Numbered from the stretch's first letter, positions 1 to 12,035 are shown. The stretch is DNA of 64,000 nucleotides from Aplectana chamaeleonis (GCA_029168955.1 JAPDOI010001550.1:1-64000), one strand, 5' to 3'. Translations and numbers: made by a program. Notes: generated by a model from the letters alone, not told the origin.

Positions 1-764
1 AGAACGAGTGGGGCCACCTTTTTCTAGAAAACCAGTAAATATTCCTGAACCATATACTGAAGAAAGTTTATACCCAGCTTCTTCGCTCATTTCAATGCAA
101 CCTACAATTAGTATGATTTCGCACACCACTGAACTGAGATTTCAAGAGGGTTTGAAAGGTAGTGGGGCTGATCTTAAAACTAAATCTATAAGGCTTTGAG
201 TGAGTGACTAAAGTATAGGTTTTTATTAGGGTCAAGATGACCTGTGGCCTTATCCGAATTGACGCTTTCTCACCTGCAATCGGACATCTGCTGAACTCAA
301 CTTTATTCCTGATTCCTCTGCACATTGAAAGCTAAATAATAAAGTGGGCTTGCAAATCAGTGAGTATAAAATAGTACAGAAACGTGGAAATCTACTATTT
401 ACAAGCAGAAAATTCAATTTTTCACAATTAATATCTCTTTCCTTTCTTCATATGTTAGATAATTAAATTGCTAACTGACTTTCCTGAGCAAATAATAAAA
501 ATTTGTGATTAGGGCAAACCGAAACTGTTCTTTCATATTTTCTTCTCTCTGATTTGGCCTTTTTAACATTGCATGATGATCTATTCGAACGATAAGAAAG
601 TCTTACAATGTAACTAATACAAAGCCTCAATATAGTTAATCGTTTACTACATACTACACTGTTTGTAGGATTTGGTCAGAAAACGAGCTTAAGCTCTGGG
701 GTTTTCCTCTTATTTAGTCATTCTTGTATAACTCGCTTTAAACTCGACTTCTCGAGGAAAACTA

Positions 765-1033
765 ATGTGCTTATCTGGGTCAAATTCCGGTTCGCACTGT
801 ATCTCGACACGCTTCGCGGCAGCACGCGCTGGAGTCAATCGAGTTTCCAGCTCAAAGCCGACTGATATGGCTTTTTATACAGTTTTCAATTTTGCTTAGT
901 TTCCAGTTTCTAATACCCACCTAGAGTCAACAGATCGGCAGCTGCGGCGCTGGAAACTCTTCCGACTGGTGCCGTGCGGTCGCAAAGCGTGTCGAGATCG
1001 CCAACTGCGGACCGGAATTGACCCAGATAATCA
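765..1033. mobile_element. TA-target MITE, TTATCTGG-terminus family, copy 1
   Basis: The ends are inverted repeats: the left has TTATCTGGGTCAA and the right end, reverse complemented, also reads TTATCTGGGTCAA; the homology continues inward through CGGT(C/T)CGCA and the CGACACGC segment. A TA flanks each side (763-764 and 1,034-1,035). The partner duplication near 30,152 reads straight through with a single TA, so this is a real insertion with a TA duplication, as in Tc1/mariner-type elements. No transposase is encoded. A second copy is at 18,568-18,848. Confidence 0.9.
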
Positions 1034-1472
1034 TAGGGTGATATTCTGTCGATCCTGAACTTGAGGGCCACCAAATTAAGAGTATATCAAACGAATGAAA
1101 ATTTTCAAATAATATATAGGAACTGTGAACAGACTTCCTCCTGCTGAAAATTGACTCTTCCTCTTGAATATTCGAATGAACGAATTAGGTCTGTAAAATT
1201 AATGAAGCCAATCCTAAGGAGGGGGCCAATCATAGAAATGAAAAGAGTATACCACAGTCACTCACAAGATCATTTTGTATCACTGTGATAGCAAATTTGG
1301 TTCTCTTTAGATATTTTGTTTGGGTCTCAGGGCTGAGTATAGGGTTGAACTTTCTATTTCTGACTTTGAACTCCCTGAGTGGACCCTCCTAGTATAGAGC
1401 CAAATTATTGACTTTCTATAATATTCGGCACAATCTAATACACAAAATCGTAAACAAATTTATTCCGAAGAT

Positions 1473-1580
1473 TGACTTTTTTGAATAGTCCAATAAACGC
1501 ATTATTCGAGAATCTTGACTTTTTCCGAATAATCGAATTATTCTGAATGACATTCGAATACGAGTAATTCTATGTGTAGG
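1473..1580. repeat. Decayed 42 bp ATTCG-rich minisatellite
   Basis: Two or three degenerate units of the form GAATA...AATAAACG...ATTATTCG...TTGACTTT lie here. The orthologous position in copy B (30,228-30,436) carries about five clean units, so copy number has changed since the duplication. Confidence 0.65.
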
Positions 1581-1845
1581 TAGAATATTCAATACAATCG
1601 TACAAAGAAATTTCTGCATTATATAGCATGGAAATTGTCGAACTAAAAGTTTCTGGAACATCGCTCGAATCTATGTTCGGGACCTACTCTCGAGCAGACG
1701 GAAAACAGTATCAGATTACTCCGCCCAGAGAGAGAGAGATTCAAAGTGGGGCGATGGCTTGGCCTTAACAATGTATTCCAGCCGCAGTGAGAAGTATGGG
1801 GGAACCCGCGTTCCTTCCGGATCACGCGCAACTTCAGCTCATCAG

Positions 1846-4019
1846 GGGTGTGTGGCGATTGCTGCTTGCCGAAATTTTCGGTCTAAACGGCAATTTTCGC
1901 GAAAATTCGTTGAAACACAACAGTGTCATGCGCCTCTCTGAAGTGTCTGTTATGGTCAGCGAGAGAGCACCCCTGGAGCTGCTACAACAATAATGACACC
2001 CACATTTTTTTGACTTGTTCCAGCTTCTGGTTCCGGTCTCTGTCAATGTATAATTCTACACCTTTCAATCGGTAATCTTATGAAAACATTCTCTGATCAG
2101 TAATCGGAGGAGCTCGTAAAGGCATGCCTGAGCCCCTCCCTCCTTCTGAATTGTTTGGGAGCCTCCAGACTGTCCTTCTCTTCTCTTTTTCTCTTCATCA
2201 TAACCAAACCTTGTCCACTCAGGAACCAACTTTAAGAATGTACAAACCAAAATTAGTCAACAAAACCCTTTTTCAGAGGCACTATCTGACTACTGCAAGT
2301 TTCTAGGATTACAAAAACTAAGCTTAATCAAAGCTGTAAAGTGCAAAAACAGCCTTATTTAGACTTCTCTATAAACTGTAAAGTGGAGAACTCGTAAAGA
2401 GCATAAGAAATGCAGTCACAGTCGGTTGGTTGGCTGATGGTAATAATTGGTACAGAGAAAATTATCGTGACTCTGCAAACACTTTGAACGGCTTTTTGAA
2501 AGTATTGAACAATATTCACAGCGGTCATTGAAGGCATTGGTCAATGATATTCGATTCTGATCTGATCAAAGTGAGCTGAAATGAAAGGTTGACTTAATGA
2601 CAGAGCTGGCTTTACTAGGAAATGGTGTGTGGAATATGGGAAAATGAAAAATCTCCGAAAGCAACGATTAAAACCGCATTCACCCCACCAGAGCAAACCG
2701 AAGGGTTCGAGGCCCATTGCAACAACAGTGTGTGGAAAACGGCTCAAAACGAGCAGCCAACATTTCAGATATTAGATGGTCAACTGAAATCTTGAAAGTG
2801 GTGTACCCTCCACCGACTTTCCTCGGTAGCCACTGGGTGGCAAGGCGGATGGAGGGGGCGGGTTGAACCATATTCACTCGTTTCTTGGGACCGTATAGAA
2901 GGCAGATTTATTGCTGCTGTTTCTAGCCGACACATAGCTGTTTGCTATAATTTGGCTCTTTGCGTGCCAGCTTGTAGCTTCGAATACGCAAAGGGAAGAG
3001 CTCAAGAGCAGTCCAGCTGGCTAAAGGCACTGCCTGCGGCGCCCAGCTGGGCGAAGTGAGCGCAACGGACTTACTGTCGTGCGCATGCATGTACCATCTC
3101 ATCCAAAAGCCCTTATTCTGTGCATTTGATGCAGACATGTCCCTGAGCCTTTGATGTGGTAAAACTTGAAGTCTTCTTTTACTTTCGTGAGCACTGCATT
3201 CAACTAGACTAGTCTCACTCCATTCCTGTAGCCCTTCACAAAAGAGTAAATCCATTCAATCGTAGTTTGAAACGAGCGAATTATAGAGGAATCTTGACGC
3301 CTTACCACTACTTACGTACTAACAAAACTGTGACCTGGTCCTGGTCCAACCTTTTCTAAGCCGCGAGCTGCTGGTGGCGGTGTGGATTGTCAATCGCCAC
3401 TACCAGACCAATCGTCGCGTATGCTTTCATCTGAATGTCGTACCGGTATCGGCCACAGTCTTTGGATCCGGCTCCACAAACCCATCGCACCAAGCATGCT
3501 TACGGTTGCCCGCTGACCTTCCCGGATCGACTAGGCTGGATCGCGCACATGGCCGCAAGCTCCGTTTGAAAAAAAAAGAAAAATCATTTGCGGGTCTATC
3601 ACACTTTGCACTGCTAAAAGACGCCCATCCTTCAAATCTCTAGCACTGATTTCTCAACTGGAAGCTTCAATTAGTGGGGAGGAACTAACAGAATTGATAT
3701 CTAAAGCTTACAGCCTTGTTTGACCTTAGAATAGTGACCTTCATCACTTGAGGTGGCCAAGTAGCTTTTTGATACACATTTATTTTTTTCTTTTGAAGGC
3801 GATTGAAACGCCAAATGGTATAGTAATCTGGCAGATAGTAAAGCAATGGAATATTGACATGACTTAGCAAGTGTTATAGGTGTATTACATGGCACAAAAT
3901 AGATTTTGTTGCCATTTGCCGGTCATTTCTTTGGGGCTGCTGTTGCCGCTCGTTTATTGAAATTTTAAATTCCTTTGTCGCCAAAACCCCTCAAGCTGCG
4001 CGGGGTTTTTTATTGATGG
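1846..4019. other. Region without a recognised gene or repeat
   Basis: This stretch joins the two parts of duplication copy A but has no clear partner between 30,845 and 34,260. Two short open frames were looked at: minus strand 3,255-2,923 (110 codons) and plus strand 3,374-3,643 (89 codons, ending in a lysine-rich tail). Neither shows a domain, signal peptide or family signature that I recognise, and single-exon frames of this size arise by chance in such DNA. Confidence 0.5.
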
Positions 4020-4939
4020 GTGAAATATGTAAGTGGAACCTTTTCACAGTAAACAGTTTGCACACGACAGATAGGCAATCCAGAACTCTTGATTTGCTCA
4101 ACGTATTATGTTCTGGGCTGTCCTGATACAGCCTTCAAATCCAGGCATTTATCCCCAGAATCACCTCTCTTCAAAATACACTGGACCACCCCTTTGACTC
4201 ACCTTCTGCATAACTCGTGCAACAGTAATTATAATGACTTCTATCACGTAAAAGTATGTTTAGAAAATTCATCACTGCAAAATATTTCTCAAATAGCGTG
4301 TGCTGATCCCTCTTAATTGACTTCTTGAGAAGATTTTCTGCTTTACGCCCATTTTTTGAGAGTAACTTTTTCTGTTTTCTGTCGAACTCTGATTTTCTGT
4401 AATTCTGTTTCCACTTTGGTGCGCACCTTCTGGATTAGGATAAAGACTGATGATTTCGAAATTCGGTTTTGTAAATTGAATAAGATCTCAAAATGCACGC
4501 TATAATCAGAATGAAGTTGAAAGTCCATTCAATATTATAGGACATTTAATGGCTTCAATGATAAGTATGACAAGTATGGTGGATGCAGAGCCGCTATGCT
4601 TAAGATTTGAGAAAAAGATCCGTGGGTAAAGGGAATCAGTGTGTAAAGGAAATGAAAATGAGAGCAAAATTTTGAGAGAATTAAACATGCACGATTTTTC
4701 ATTTGGGAAATCTCTGAGTCCTGCATGCTACGCTTCTAGCGCTGAGCATTGCATCCAGTACTACTGTATTCCGTAAACTTTGACGTACTAGAATTTAAAC
4801 CTGCAAACTTTTTTGCTCACCTTTATAAGCCAGGCTTTCCTTTCGAGAAGATATATACAACAATGCTGAGTTCTCTTCATGATAAGTGTGTATACAGGAT
4901 AACCATCAACCATTTATAGACTCTGTTTCATTCCAAGTG

Positions 4940-5100
4940 AACTCATGTTTGCGGTCACTCACACAGCAAGCGGGAGCAGTGGCTTTTTGTCGAAACTCTC
5001 CTTATCACTAGTTGATATTTCACTGAGGCCCACTCACAATGGGCACGTTCCGCTGCTGGTGATAATCAGAAGTCATACAGGTCACTCAGGGATGTGCCAG
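4940..5100. mobile_element. Decayed small palindromic element, relative of 44,124-44,287
   Basis: The centre (CTCCTTATCACTAGTTGATA then TTTCACTGAGGCCCAC) matches the loop of the palindromic element at 44,124-44,287, and flanking pieces such as CAGGTCACT match its arm. The arms are badly eroded and no target duplication can be read. Copy B lacks this block. Confidence 0.55.
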
Positions 5101-5227
5101 GGGTATATCTTGAATGGACCTTGCACACAATCATGAATGATTCACAAGGGGGCGGACTGTTAAATTGAATATCATCCCAGACAGTTGGTATAGGTCTACA
5201 GCACGGTATGTCTACAAAGAAATAAGA

Positions 5228-5301
5228 ATATATGTATAAGTATATATATGTATATATATATGTTTGTATATATGTATATACTTATGTATATAGTATATAT
5301 A

Positions 5302-5362
<61 letters not shown>
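5228..5362. repeat. (TA)n microsatellite
   Basis: Imperfect TA/TGTA-rich sequence becomes a nearly pure TA run from about 5,297 to 5,361. The corresponding part of copy B (near 35,550) has no such run, so it expanded or was inserted in this copy. Open frames through it encode only alternating Ile-Tyr and are meaningless. Confidence 0.95.
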
Positions 5363-5364
<2 letters not shown>

Positions 5365-7477
5365 GTGGCAGGGGCAGTGGCCCTTGTGTGCGGTAGCAGT
5401 GACTCTCCCTAACATACTGTAAAGTGTCTGATTGTGTTCCAATAAACACCACTTTTTTCAGTAAACAATCTGACGGCCATTGGGTCGGTTCATCAAACAC
5501 AGACTCACTGTCTACACACACACAAACATTGGATCTATCAAAGCCTACACAAAGGTTCCGGAAAAAAAAAAATACAGAGTAGAGGAGGATACTATTAACA
5601 AAATGTCGGTACTGTACTTTAGGCGAGTCCGCAAATCATGCATCTGCCACACTTTCATCCATCGCCGTGGAACGATAACTTTGAACAACATGGAGCGTTT
5701 ACTCTCCGACTTTTTCATTTCCATTTTCTACTTTTCTCCTCGATAACCTCGGTCCTACCTTCTCAAAAGCGAGACAGCACTGACCCATCGCGAACTCTCT
5801 ATAACAAACTGCCTCCTTTGGATAGCACTTCTCTCAACTTTTCCCCAAACCTCATGTAACTTTTCAGATACGGAAAATATGTCTATATTCCAGGTAAGTG
5901 TGCAAGCAAGTTAAGGCAAACAAAGTTCACGCTAGAGGATGTATGATCTAGAAAAAAAAAGAAAAGTAGTGGGAAAACGGATCGTAAAGGGCATGCACGG
6001 ACAAGAGAACATTATGCAGGGCTTTTCAACAAATCGTGAAGTACTGCAGCGTATTTTCTGATTCCGATTCCACTCAGGCTGACCTGATGCGCTTCCCTTT
6101 GGTGATTCAGGGACGGGCTCATCCAAAATACAATGTAAAAGGCAAAAAGCAAAGTAGAAGAACGCATGCAGAAATGCACATGTTCTAGAATTCACTAATT
6201 TCCAGCCGGATTATAGGCGAAAGCGAACAATTCCTGTCCCGCAAGTTACTTATATAATTTAGCGGCGAAGAACTAACGGGAATTTCTTCTTCCTGGTAGA
6301 AGTAGAAATTTCATAATCCAACCAAAGCCGGCAAGTGAAGGTCGATCCAGAATAACTGGTCGCAAGCGCCAAGCACCTTCCATCTTTAAGTTTCGTCAGC
6401 CAAAGGAACAGTTGATGTACTCTCCCAGCGACATCAAGGAAGAGATTTGAAACAGAAAGACAGATGGCTTTGACAGAAACAGAGAAAGAATCTTCATTAA
6501 CGGGCAGGTAGAACAGAAAATGAATATCACTCAGGTCAGTCATCAATCAATAAAGAGTGTTTGGCGCAAAGTAGCTCGTCTGAATGAGGACTGTCCAAAT
6601 CCCAGGGCCGGGCACTGCGTCCCGGTTAATCGAACCTCCTAGGGGGTTGTGTATTGGACGTTGACGCAGAGGGCAAAGGGGGGTGCCTCAAACCGGACAC
6701 CAAAAAAAGCGAAGTGCAGTGTTCTATAAAAATTTCAGGAGCAAAATAATACACAGATTCTCTTCTGGTTTGTCATATCTTCCTTCTGCTTTTTAAGACA
6801 AACACTTTACAGAATTAAAATTACATGTTAATAGATATGCAGTTTGTGGTTTCGGAATAATTGATCGCTAGTTGCTGTCGAAGCTTCATGTCATCAACAA
6901 CTCTATTAGAAGTTTGAAGATCATATAAATGTGTTTGATTGTTTTGATGAAGGAATAAACATCACTACTCTGTTATCTAGTGAGCAAGTAAGGATTTGAT
7001 GTGGGTGTAATGTTTCTTTGTGTAACGTCTAGTGCCATTACGCTTGTGAAGTTACCGATTAGGAAGCGAAGATACAAAGACAGCGCTCAGCATACATGAG
7101 CTATCAAGTTCACAGGTTCAGAAAAGTGATTAGCGTGAACTGTTGGTGACACACATACACATATGGGCAGATCATCAAAAATACAGGTAAAAAGGTGTGT
7201 AAAAGTATTCGCGGCTCAGTATAAAAACTAAGTATAACGGATTTTCGTCTGTGAGAATGAGACTTGAAGTGAAAATAGAGGAGCTGAGGCTTCAGTAAAA
7301 TTGAAGACTGCATCAGTTCCAGTGAAAGTAAAGCATATATAATCGTATTTTCCTACTTGGAGAAGTACCCTGTTCCAGATCACAAGCTCCAGAATTTTAT
7401 ACACAGCTTGAATGCTGCAATCCTTTAGAGATTTGTTTGGGCTCGCCGTGTGATATGGTATGTTTGTCCGCAAGGGT

Positions 7478-8276
7478 GCTAGCCACAGCGCACACTGGAG
7501 TGGACGCGCGCACGATAAGATATAGCATTAATCAAACAAATAAGTTTTATTACAGAACGGGAGAGAGAAGAATGAACTCTAGGGAAAAAGTGTGTGTGTA
7601 AAAGTGTATAAATGGAAGAAGGCATAAAGGCAGAGAATAGGCTGCTTGTAAGCTAGCATGGAGCAAGGCTATCAATGTAAAACCATCTCAGAAATTTAAT
7701 GTAAATAAACTAAATTGGAGCAATGTGAATTTATGAACTTGACAAGGTTCATTCAAACGAACTTTATTCATTAAAAACAGCATTAACCATGAGAACTAAG
7801 AGCATTGGGAGAAAGAGGAGAATCTGGAAAACACTTTAGTAACGGACGCTTTGATATTCAATGTGATTTAAGTACCTTAAAACTCGTCCCGGTTTTGAAC
7901 CAGAACGGTTTTGTCCGGTTTTCCTGGGGTAAAACCGGGACGAGATTTAAGGTCCCAATCACATTAAAAACGATCTTGTTGAAGCTAAACTGTTTGCCAG
8001 ATTTTCCTCTTTCCCAAAATATCCTTTGCTCGCATTTTAATGCTACTCAACTAGGTTCGTTTGAATTAAACTTGTCACGGCTAAATACTTACCCCTGCTC
8101 CAACTTTGTTTGTTTACATTACATTTCTAAAATGGGTACATCCAGAATAGACAATTTTCATCATCTTCCATTTCCTTCAGTTTCAATCGTTTTCTCTTCC
8201 CCGTTCTGTAATAAAATACATTTTTTTATAAATATTGTGTGCGCGTCCACTCCCGTGTGCGCTGTGTGGCTGCGTA
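7478..8276. mobile_element. Long palindromic (fold-back) element
   Basis: The outer arms pair AGCCACAGCGCACAC at about 7,482 with GTGTGCGCTGTGTGGCT ending near 8,272, then GTTTTATTACAGAACGGG with its complement near 8,205. The centre (about 7,858-7,975) is a second palindrome around AAAACTCGTCCCGG. The open frame at 7,805-8,311 is a by-product of the palindrome. No transposase and no clear target duplication were found. Confidence 0.75.
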
Positions 8277-8764
8277 CACACACCAGATCGCACGGCGAGC
8301 CGAGTCTCTAAGGGATCGCGGCATTCTACGTGGGTAAAAATCGGGTTTTCCACTCCCTAAGCATCTCATCAATCCCTGAATGGTTCCACAACACAAAATA
8401 ATTCTGAAAATTTCTTCATCAGAACGATCAAACACGGATGAATCCTTCGTACATAGGTTCATGAAAACATTCGATAGAAAACATTGATTACTGCAATAAA
8501 AGTAGCTCTGCTGTTGTTTGTGATTACTGAATTGTAAATGAATAAGAAATTGTTTTATCTTTGTTACAACCTATCTTCTTATTAAAAATTTTCTTCATAA
8601 GATTGTTTGGAAGTTTAAAAATTACACTACCTTTTTTTGTTGAAATTTTCGGAATATTCTTTATTCAGTGTTTTTTTTATACTCTGGTTTATCAAAATAT
8701 GGAAGTCAAGATCATGGCTGTCGTGGTCGACTTCACGGAAAACAGCCGATTTCGATTTCCCATA

Positions 8765-9477
8765 CTCAGAAAAATCAAAACAAGTTACTTGTAATATAAA
8801 TGTAACTTACTTGAATGTCTCAAGTAACTTACATTTATATTACATGTAAAATACATTTATATTACGTGTAACATACATTTATATTACATGTAACTTAAAT
8901 TTATATAACATGTAAGTTACACTTATGTTACATGTAACTTACATTCGAATTTTCACTATGGGTGGCCATCATGTGACGCAGACGACACGCGACACAGAGG
9001 GCGCGTCCCAGACCACACACTACGCAACAAAATGCTGTGTACGGCCTTCCCTGCTGGTGGTGGGGGTCAAGTACCTCAAACTTGGGTAATTGAACCAACA
9101 GGAACGCCAGTCTTGAGCCTGAGCCCGCGAGTGTGTCGTACATCCCCCTGGTAAATATCTTCTAGGCCGATTTAAGTTACTTGCGACTTATATTGTGCCA
9201 TTTAAGTGCGCACTTCACGCAGTGTCTTCTCAGAAATCGAAAACAAGTTACTTGTAACATATCTAAGCTGATGTAAGTTACTTGCGATTTATCTCAAGTC
9301 ATTTAAGTTACATGTAACATATCGGAGGCGCACCCCACGCAGTATCCCACCGATATGTTACATGTAATTTAAATGACCTGAGATAAGTCGCAAGTAACTT
9401 TCATCGGCTCAGATATGTTACAAGTAACTTGTTTTCGGCCTTTTATGTTACAAGTAACTTGTTTTCATTTTTCTGAG
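8765..9477. mobile_element. TA-target MITE with subterminal GTTACATGTAAC arrays
   Basis: The terminal inverted repeats are about 35 bp with two differences, starting CTCAGAAAAAT and continuing through AAAACAAGTTACTTGTAA. A TA flanks each end (8,763-8,764 and 9,478-9,479). Both subterminal regions carry many copies of the palindromes GTTACATGTAAC and GTTACTTGTAAC. Such arrays are common transposase-binding layouts, but that role is inferred. No coding sequence of its own is seen. Confidence 0.88.
8784..8947. repeat. Tandem array of ACATGTAAC / CATTTATATT units
   Basis: About seven units of roughly 22-25 bp alternate a palindromic ACATGTAAC-like block with an AT-rich CATTTATATT spacer. It forms the left subterminal region of the MITE at 8,765-9,477; the right side has more widely spaced copies. 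Confidence 0.85.
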
Positions 9478-9556
9478 TAGGGGGGTGCCTGAAAATTACC
9501 GAGCTAAGGGGGGTGCATATTCAAAATCGCCCTGCCGGGACGTCTGCCCAGCCCTG

Positions 9557-10225
9557 GTCCAACCATGCGGCCGGCGCACGTGGCAGACGTCTGTTACGTC
9601 CGCAGCTTCCGGAAGAGTGTTTGAACGGCTGTCATCCCCTACCTCTCGGCTGCAGAGCTGATTGTTCGACGCAGTTTGCATGCTGCCAGTCGCAGCCGGG
9701 CCCGCTCCTAGTCAGGAAAACTCGCCGTCGCTTCGCCTGCTCTACCAAGAACGTCGTCATTCATTGGGTCTCATTGTTTGTAATGGATGAGAATCATAAC
9801 AGCTGGAAAGGGAATCCGGATAGACGAAAAATGCCATTTCGGATGAAGCTGAGGTCCTCTAAACCCCAGCATACACTATATTTTTGAACAGCCCTCCTCA
9901 CCTAGATACTGAATAGCTGTCTAGACCTGAAAAAAGTTGCTCTCAAAGAAGGTAAATTAAAGGGCCCAAAAACGCGTTTTTTTATAGTTTGTTTATTCAC
10001 TTGGCCCGCTAAGATCAGCCTGAACATGGAGAAATGGAAAACCACATTTGTACAAAAAACACATCTTTCCTGTCACGGAATTCCCCGTTTCTCTACTGCT
10101 TTATATAATGAATTGCAAACTCACTTCACTGCTCTGATTTTTAATTCATGGGAAAGGAATAATAGTTGATTTCAGGGGCCGGTTGGATCAACGCACATGA
10201 TGGGGGAAAGACTGGGTCTGGCTAC
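9557..10225. repeat. Segmental duplication, copy A part 3
   Basis: Continues the duplication beyond the hAT-like insertion: CGCACGTGGCAG, TCGTCATTCATTGGGT and CTGTCTAGACCTGAAAAAAG match 36,555-36,760. From about 9,985 the sequence (GCTAAGATCAGCCTGAACAT, GGTCTGGCTACCA) also matches 57,320-57,475 and 57,930-58,010, so this end belongs to a dispersed family with at least three members. No gene is seen. Confidence 0.75.
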
Positions 10226-10345
10226 CAGGGCTGTGCGGAGCCGTTCCGTTTCCGTATTTTCGGAGTTCTTCGGGCTGTTCCGTTCCGTTTCCGAGTTTTC
10301 GGGCCAGGAAACGGAATAAATAATGCAACAGATCTGTGATAGTGG
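10226..10345. mobile_element. hAT-like element, left-end fragment
   Basis: Begins CAGGGCTGTGCGG, then carries subterminal repeats of CCGTTCCGTTTCCG and a segment like the one after the left end of the element at 16,289 (AATGCAACAGATCTG compared with AATGCAAATCTG). The matching flank at 58,008 lacks it (GGTCTGGCTACCATAGG). No matching right end was found, so it is probably truncated. Confidence 0.6.
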
Positions 10346-12035
10346 GTCTAGGCAAGGATCTTTGAAGATTTCATGAGATGCTGGGAATTACATCGGACCC
10401 CTTATGTTAAAGGCAGTGGTCAAATATGCTCAAATATCAAATATGCTTGTCGTCCTTTTCCCTCTAACCCCTTTTCTGGGTCTCGAGTAGTAGGACGTAT
10501 AAGAAAAAATCGCGAAAAAACACTTTTTGAGCCATGTTTGAAGCCTGAGATTTCTTGTCTTTTGATAGTGGACGAGCCAACTCCACATCATCGGCATCGA
10601 TGACCTCTTATATCAAGAACATCAGCTGGCTTGAAGTTGAATTTCAATCAATGAACCTCCGGATTTATGTACACATCTGGTCAAAGACATTGACTGGAGT
10701 GCTTGCTTTCCATGTTCGATGGTTTTATTAGGAAGTTGCATTTAGTTCTTCCTCTGAATGTCGACGATTTTTGACTGCTCGGCATGAGACTGCGATCTTT
10801 TTGGTCGGCTCTGTGCACGTGTGCACGAGCTGGCATCTTTGGGTCCTAGAAACTCTAATTCTAGCCCGTTTCCACCGCGCTACCTTCATAATTGTTTATC
10901 TGTTTTTGATCTAAGCTGATTTTTGTGGGTTTTTTTTCGATATCGGTTTTCATCGTGATCACTGCCTCTAAGGTTGTAGACAGGAATCTGCCAACCCGTA
11001 CCTAGATGCCTCCGATGGCGCGGCCTGTAACACCGCCCCATTCCATGTAGCGAGAATTTACGGCTTTTAGCTACGATAGATAAAACCCGCATATTCTTGT
11101 GTCGAGGCTACAAGGCTGCAAATTCTGCGAGTATTCTACGTAAAAACGAAGGCTAAATTGGAAATATTGTTCTCTCTGATGCTAAACCCGTATACTCTCG
11201 CTATAATTTTGTAGCGAGAAACTACGGATTTAGCGACAGCCTGTGTTGAATTGCAAACTCAAACCAGCGCTGTCTACGCGGAACGCAGGGATGCCGTTCG
11301 AACAGTGTTGGCCCGGGCAACTCACGGAGTGCTTACTGGTCGTGGAGGGTAACACCGTGTCGCTCTCTGGAAGACCTTGCTAAGGGTAATTTTGACCGCT
11401 GGGATGCTGCAGAACGTGGGGAAGAAATGGTAATGCGGTCGATCAGCAGCTGTAGTCGCCTTTCTAGAACGGATCAGGTCTGGGAGGGTCGATCGACCGA
11501 GGGCTGTAACGAGAATTAGCGTAGGATATGCCGGTGCCGTAGCGAGAACTTACGTAGAATATGTGGGTGCTGTAGCTAAAATTTCATTACTGAGGCTGAA
11601 CTTACCGTAATTTACGTAAATTCTCGCGTAAAGATTAGACTAGATGCCTTCGAAACTCTGGTCATTTCCGGTTTCCACGTGAGGCATTTAGCTACTTGCT
11701 GGCAGAGTAGTAGAAATGATGCGGCTCTTACACAAACGCCTGCTCGAGCACCAGTGGGCTTTGAGAAGTCCTGCTTCGTAACATCAGACAGTATTTTCCT
11801 GGCACAGCACTGAACACCATGCTCAAGAACAACCACCTTCGTTAATTAAGTAGAAGCAGCTTTCCTTCGCTACGTAATTAGGTGTGCTACGAATTTAAGT
11901 ATTATAGGCTCAAAAAAAGATGTAGAGTCTCACCAAAATATCCCCTGAGTTTGAATTTGAAGGAGTTCTCATTTCGATTTTGAAAGAAGTATGCACGAAA
12001 TCATGAGATTCTTGGATAGAACGATCTTGTCACTA
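10346..12035. other. Non-coding stretch with a scattered GTAGCGAGAA-TTACG motif
   Basis: No gene is supported. Between about 11,047 and 11,895 a motif of the form GTAGCGAGAAnTTACG recurs at four or five places (e.g. 11,047, 11,211, 11,538), with related GCTACG/TTACGTAA words up to 11,890. It may be the subterminal region of an element whose ends I could not define. Confidence 0.5.

Larger units (their letters stand above)
1..1845. repeat. Segmental duplication, copy A part 1 (partner about 29,550-30,845)
   Basis: From about 130 to 1,845 the sequence aligns in the same orientation with about 29,550-30,845. Shared landmarks include the stretch after 230 beginning TTATCCGAATTGACGCTT, the segment around 655 (ACATACTACAC, AGGATTTGGTCAGAAAACGAG), and the end near 1,770 (AATGTATTCCAGCCGCAG). 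The copies differ by many small gaps and by the MITE at 765-1,033, absent from the partner. No coding sequence is supported here; open frames are short and unlike any family I recognise. Confidence 0.85.
4020..6600. repeat. Segmental duplication, copy A part 2 (partner about 34,260-36,555)
   Basis: Same-orientation match to about 34,260-36,555, e.g. AATAGCGTGTGCTGATCCCT at 4,293 and about 34,501, and AATCAATAAAGAGTGTTTGG near 6,546 and 36,511. Copy A is longer because of a (TA)n tract, a decayed palindromic element and many extra 1-5 base stretches. The partner carries a TTAA MITE (34,750-35,217) missing here; the intact site in this copy is near 4,552. Confidence 0.85.
6601..9556. mobile_element. 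hAT-like non-autonomous element, 2.95 kb, with nested insertions
   Basis: The left end reads CCAGGGCCGGGCA and the right end, reverse complemented, CCAGGGCTGGGCA; both continue to GTCCCGG. The flanks read GTCCAAAT on the left and GTCCAACC on the right, a plausible 8 bp target duplication with two differences. Copy B of the segmental duplication runs from GAATGAGAC directly to CCAACCATGTGG near 36,555, giving an empty site. CAGGG termini with 8 bp duplications are typical of the hAT superfamily. No transposase frame is visible; much of the length is other elements (7,478-8,276 and 8,765-9,477). Confidence 0.75.

Noticed and set aside
2923..3255. 110-codon minus-strand frame
   Set aside because: Looks protein-like in composition but has no recognised domain or splice context, so it was not called as a gene.
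3374..3643. 89-codon plus-strand frame
   Set aside because: No recognised domain; isolated single frame in non-coding surroundings.
7805..8311. 168-codon frame on the plus strand
   Set aside because: Lies wholly inside a palindromic element and reads through its complementary arms; no family resemblance.
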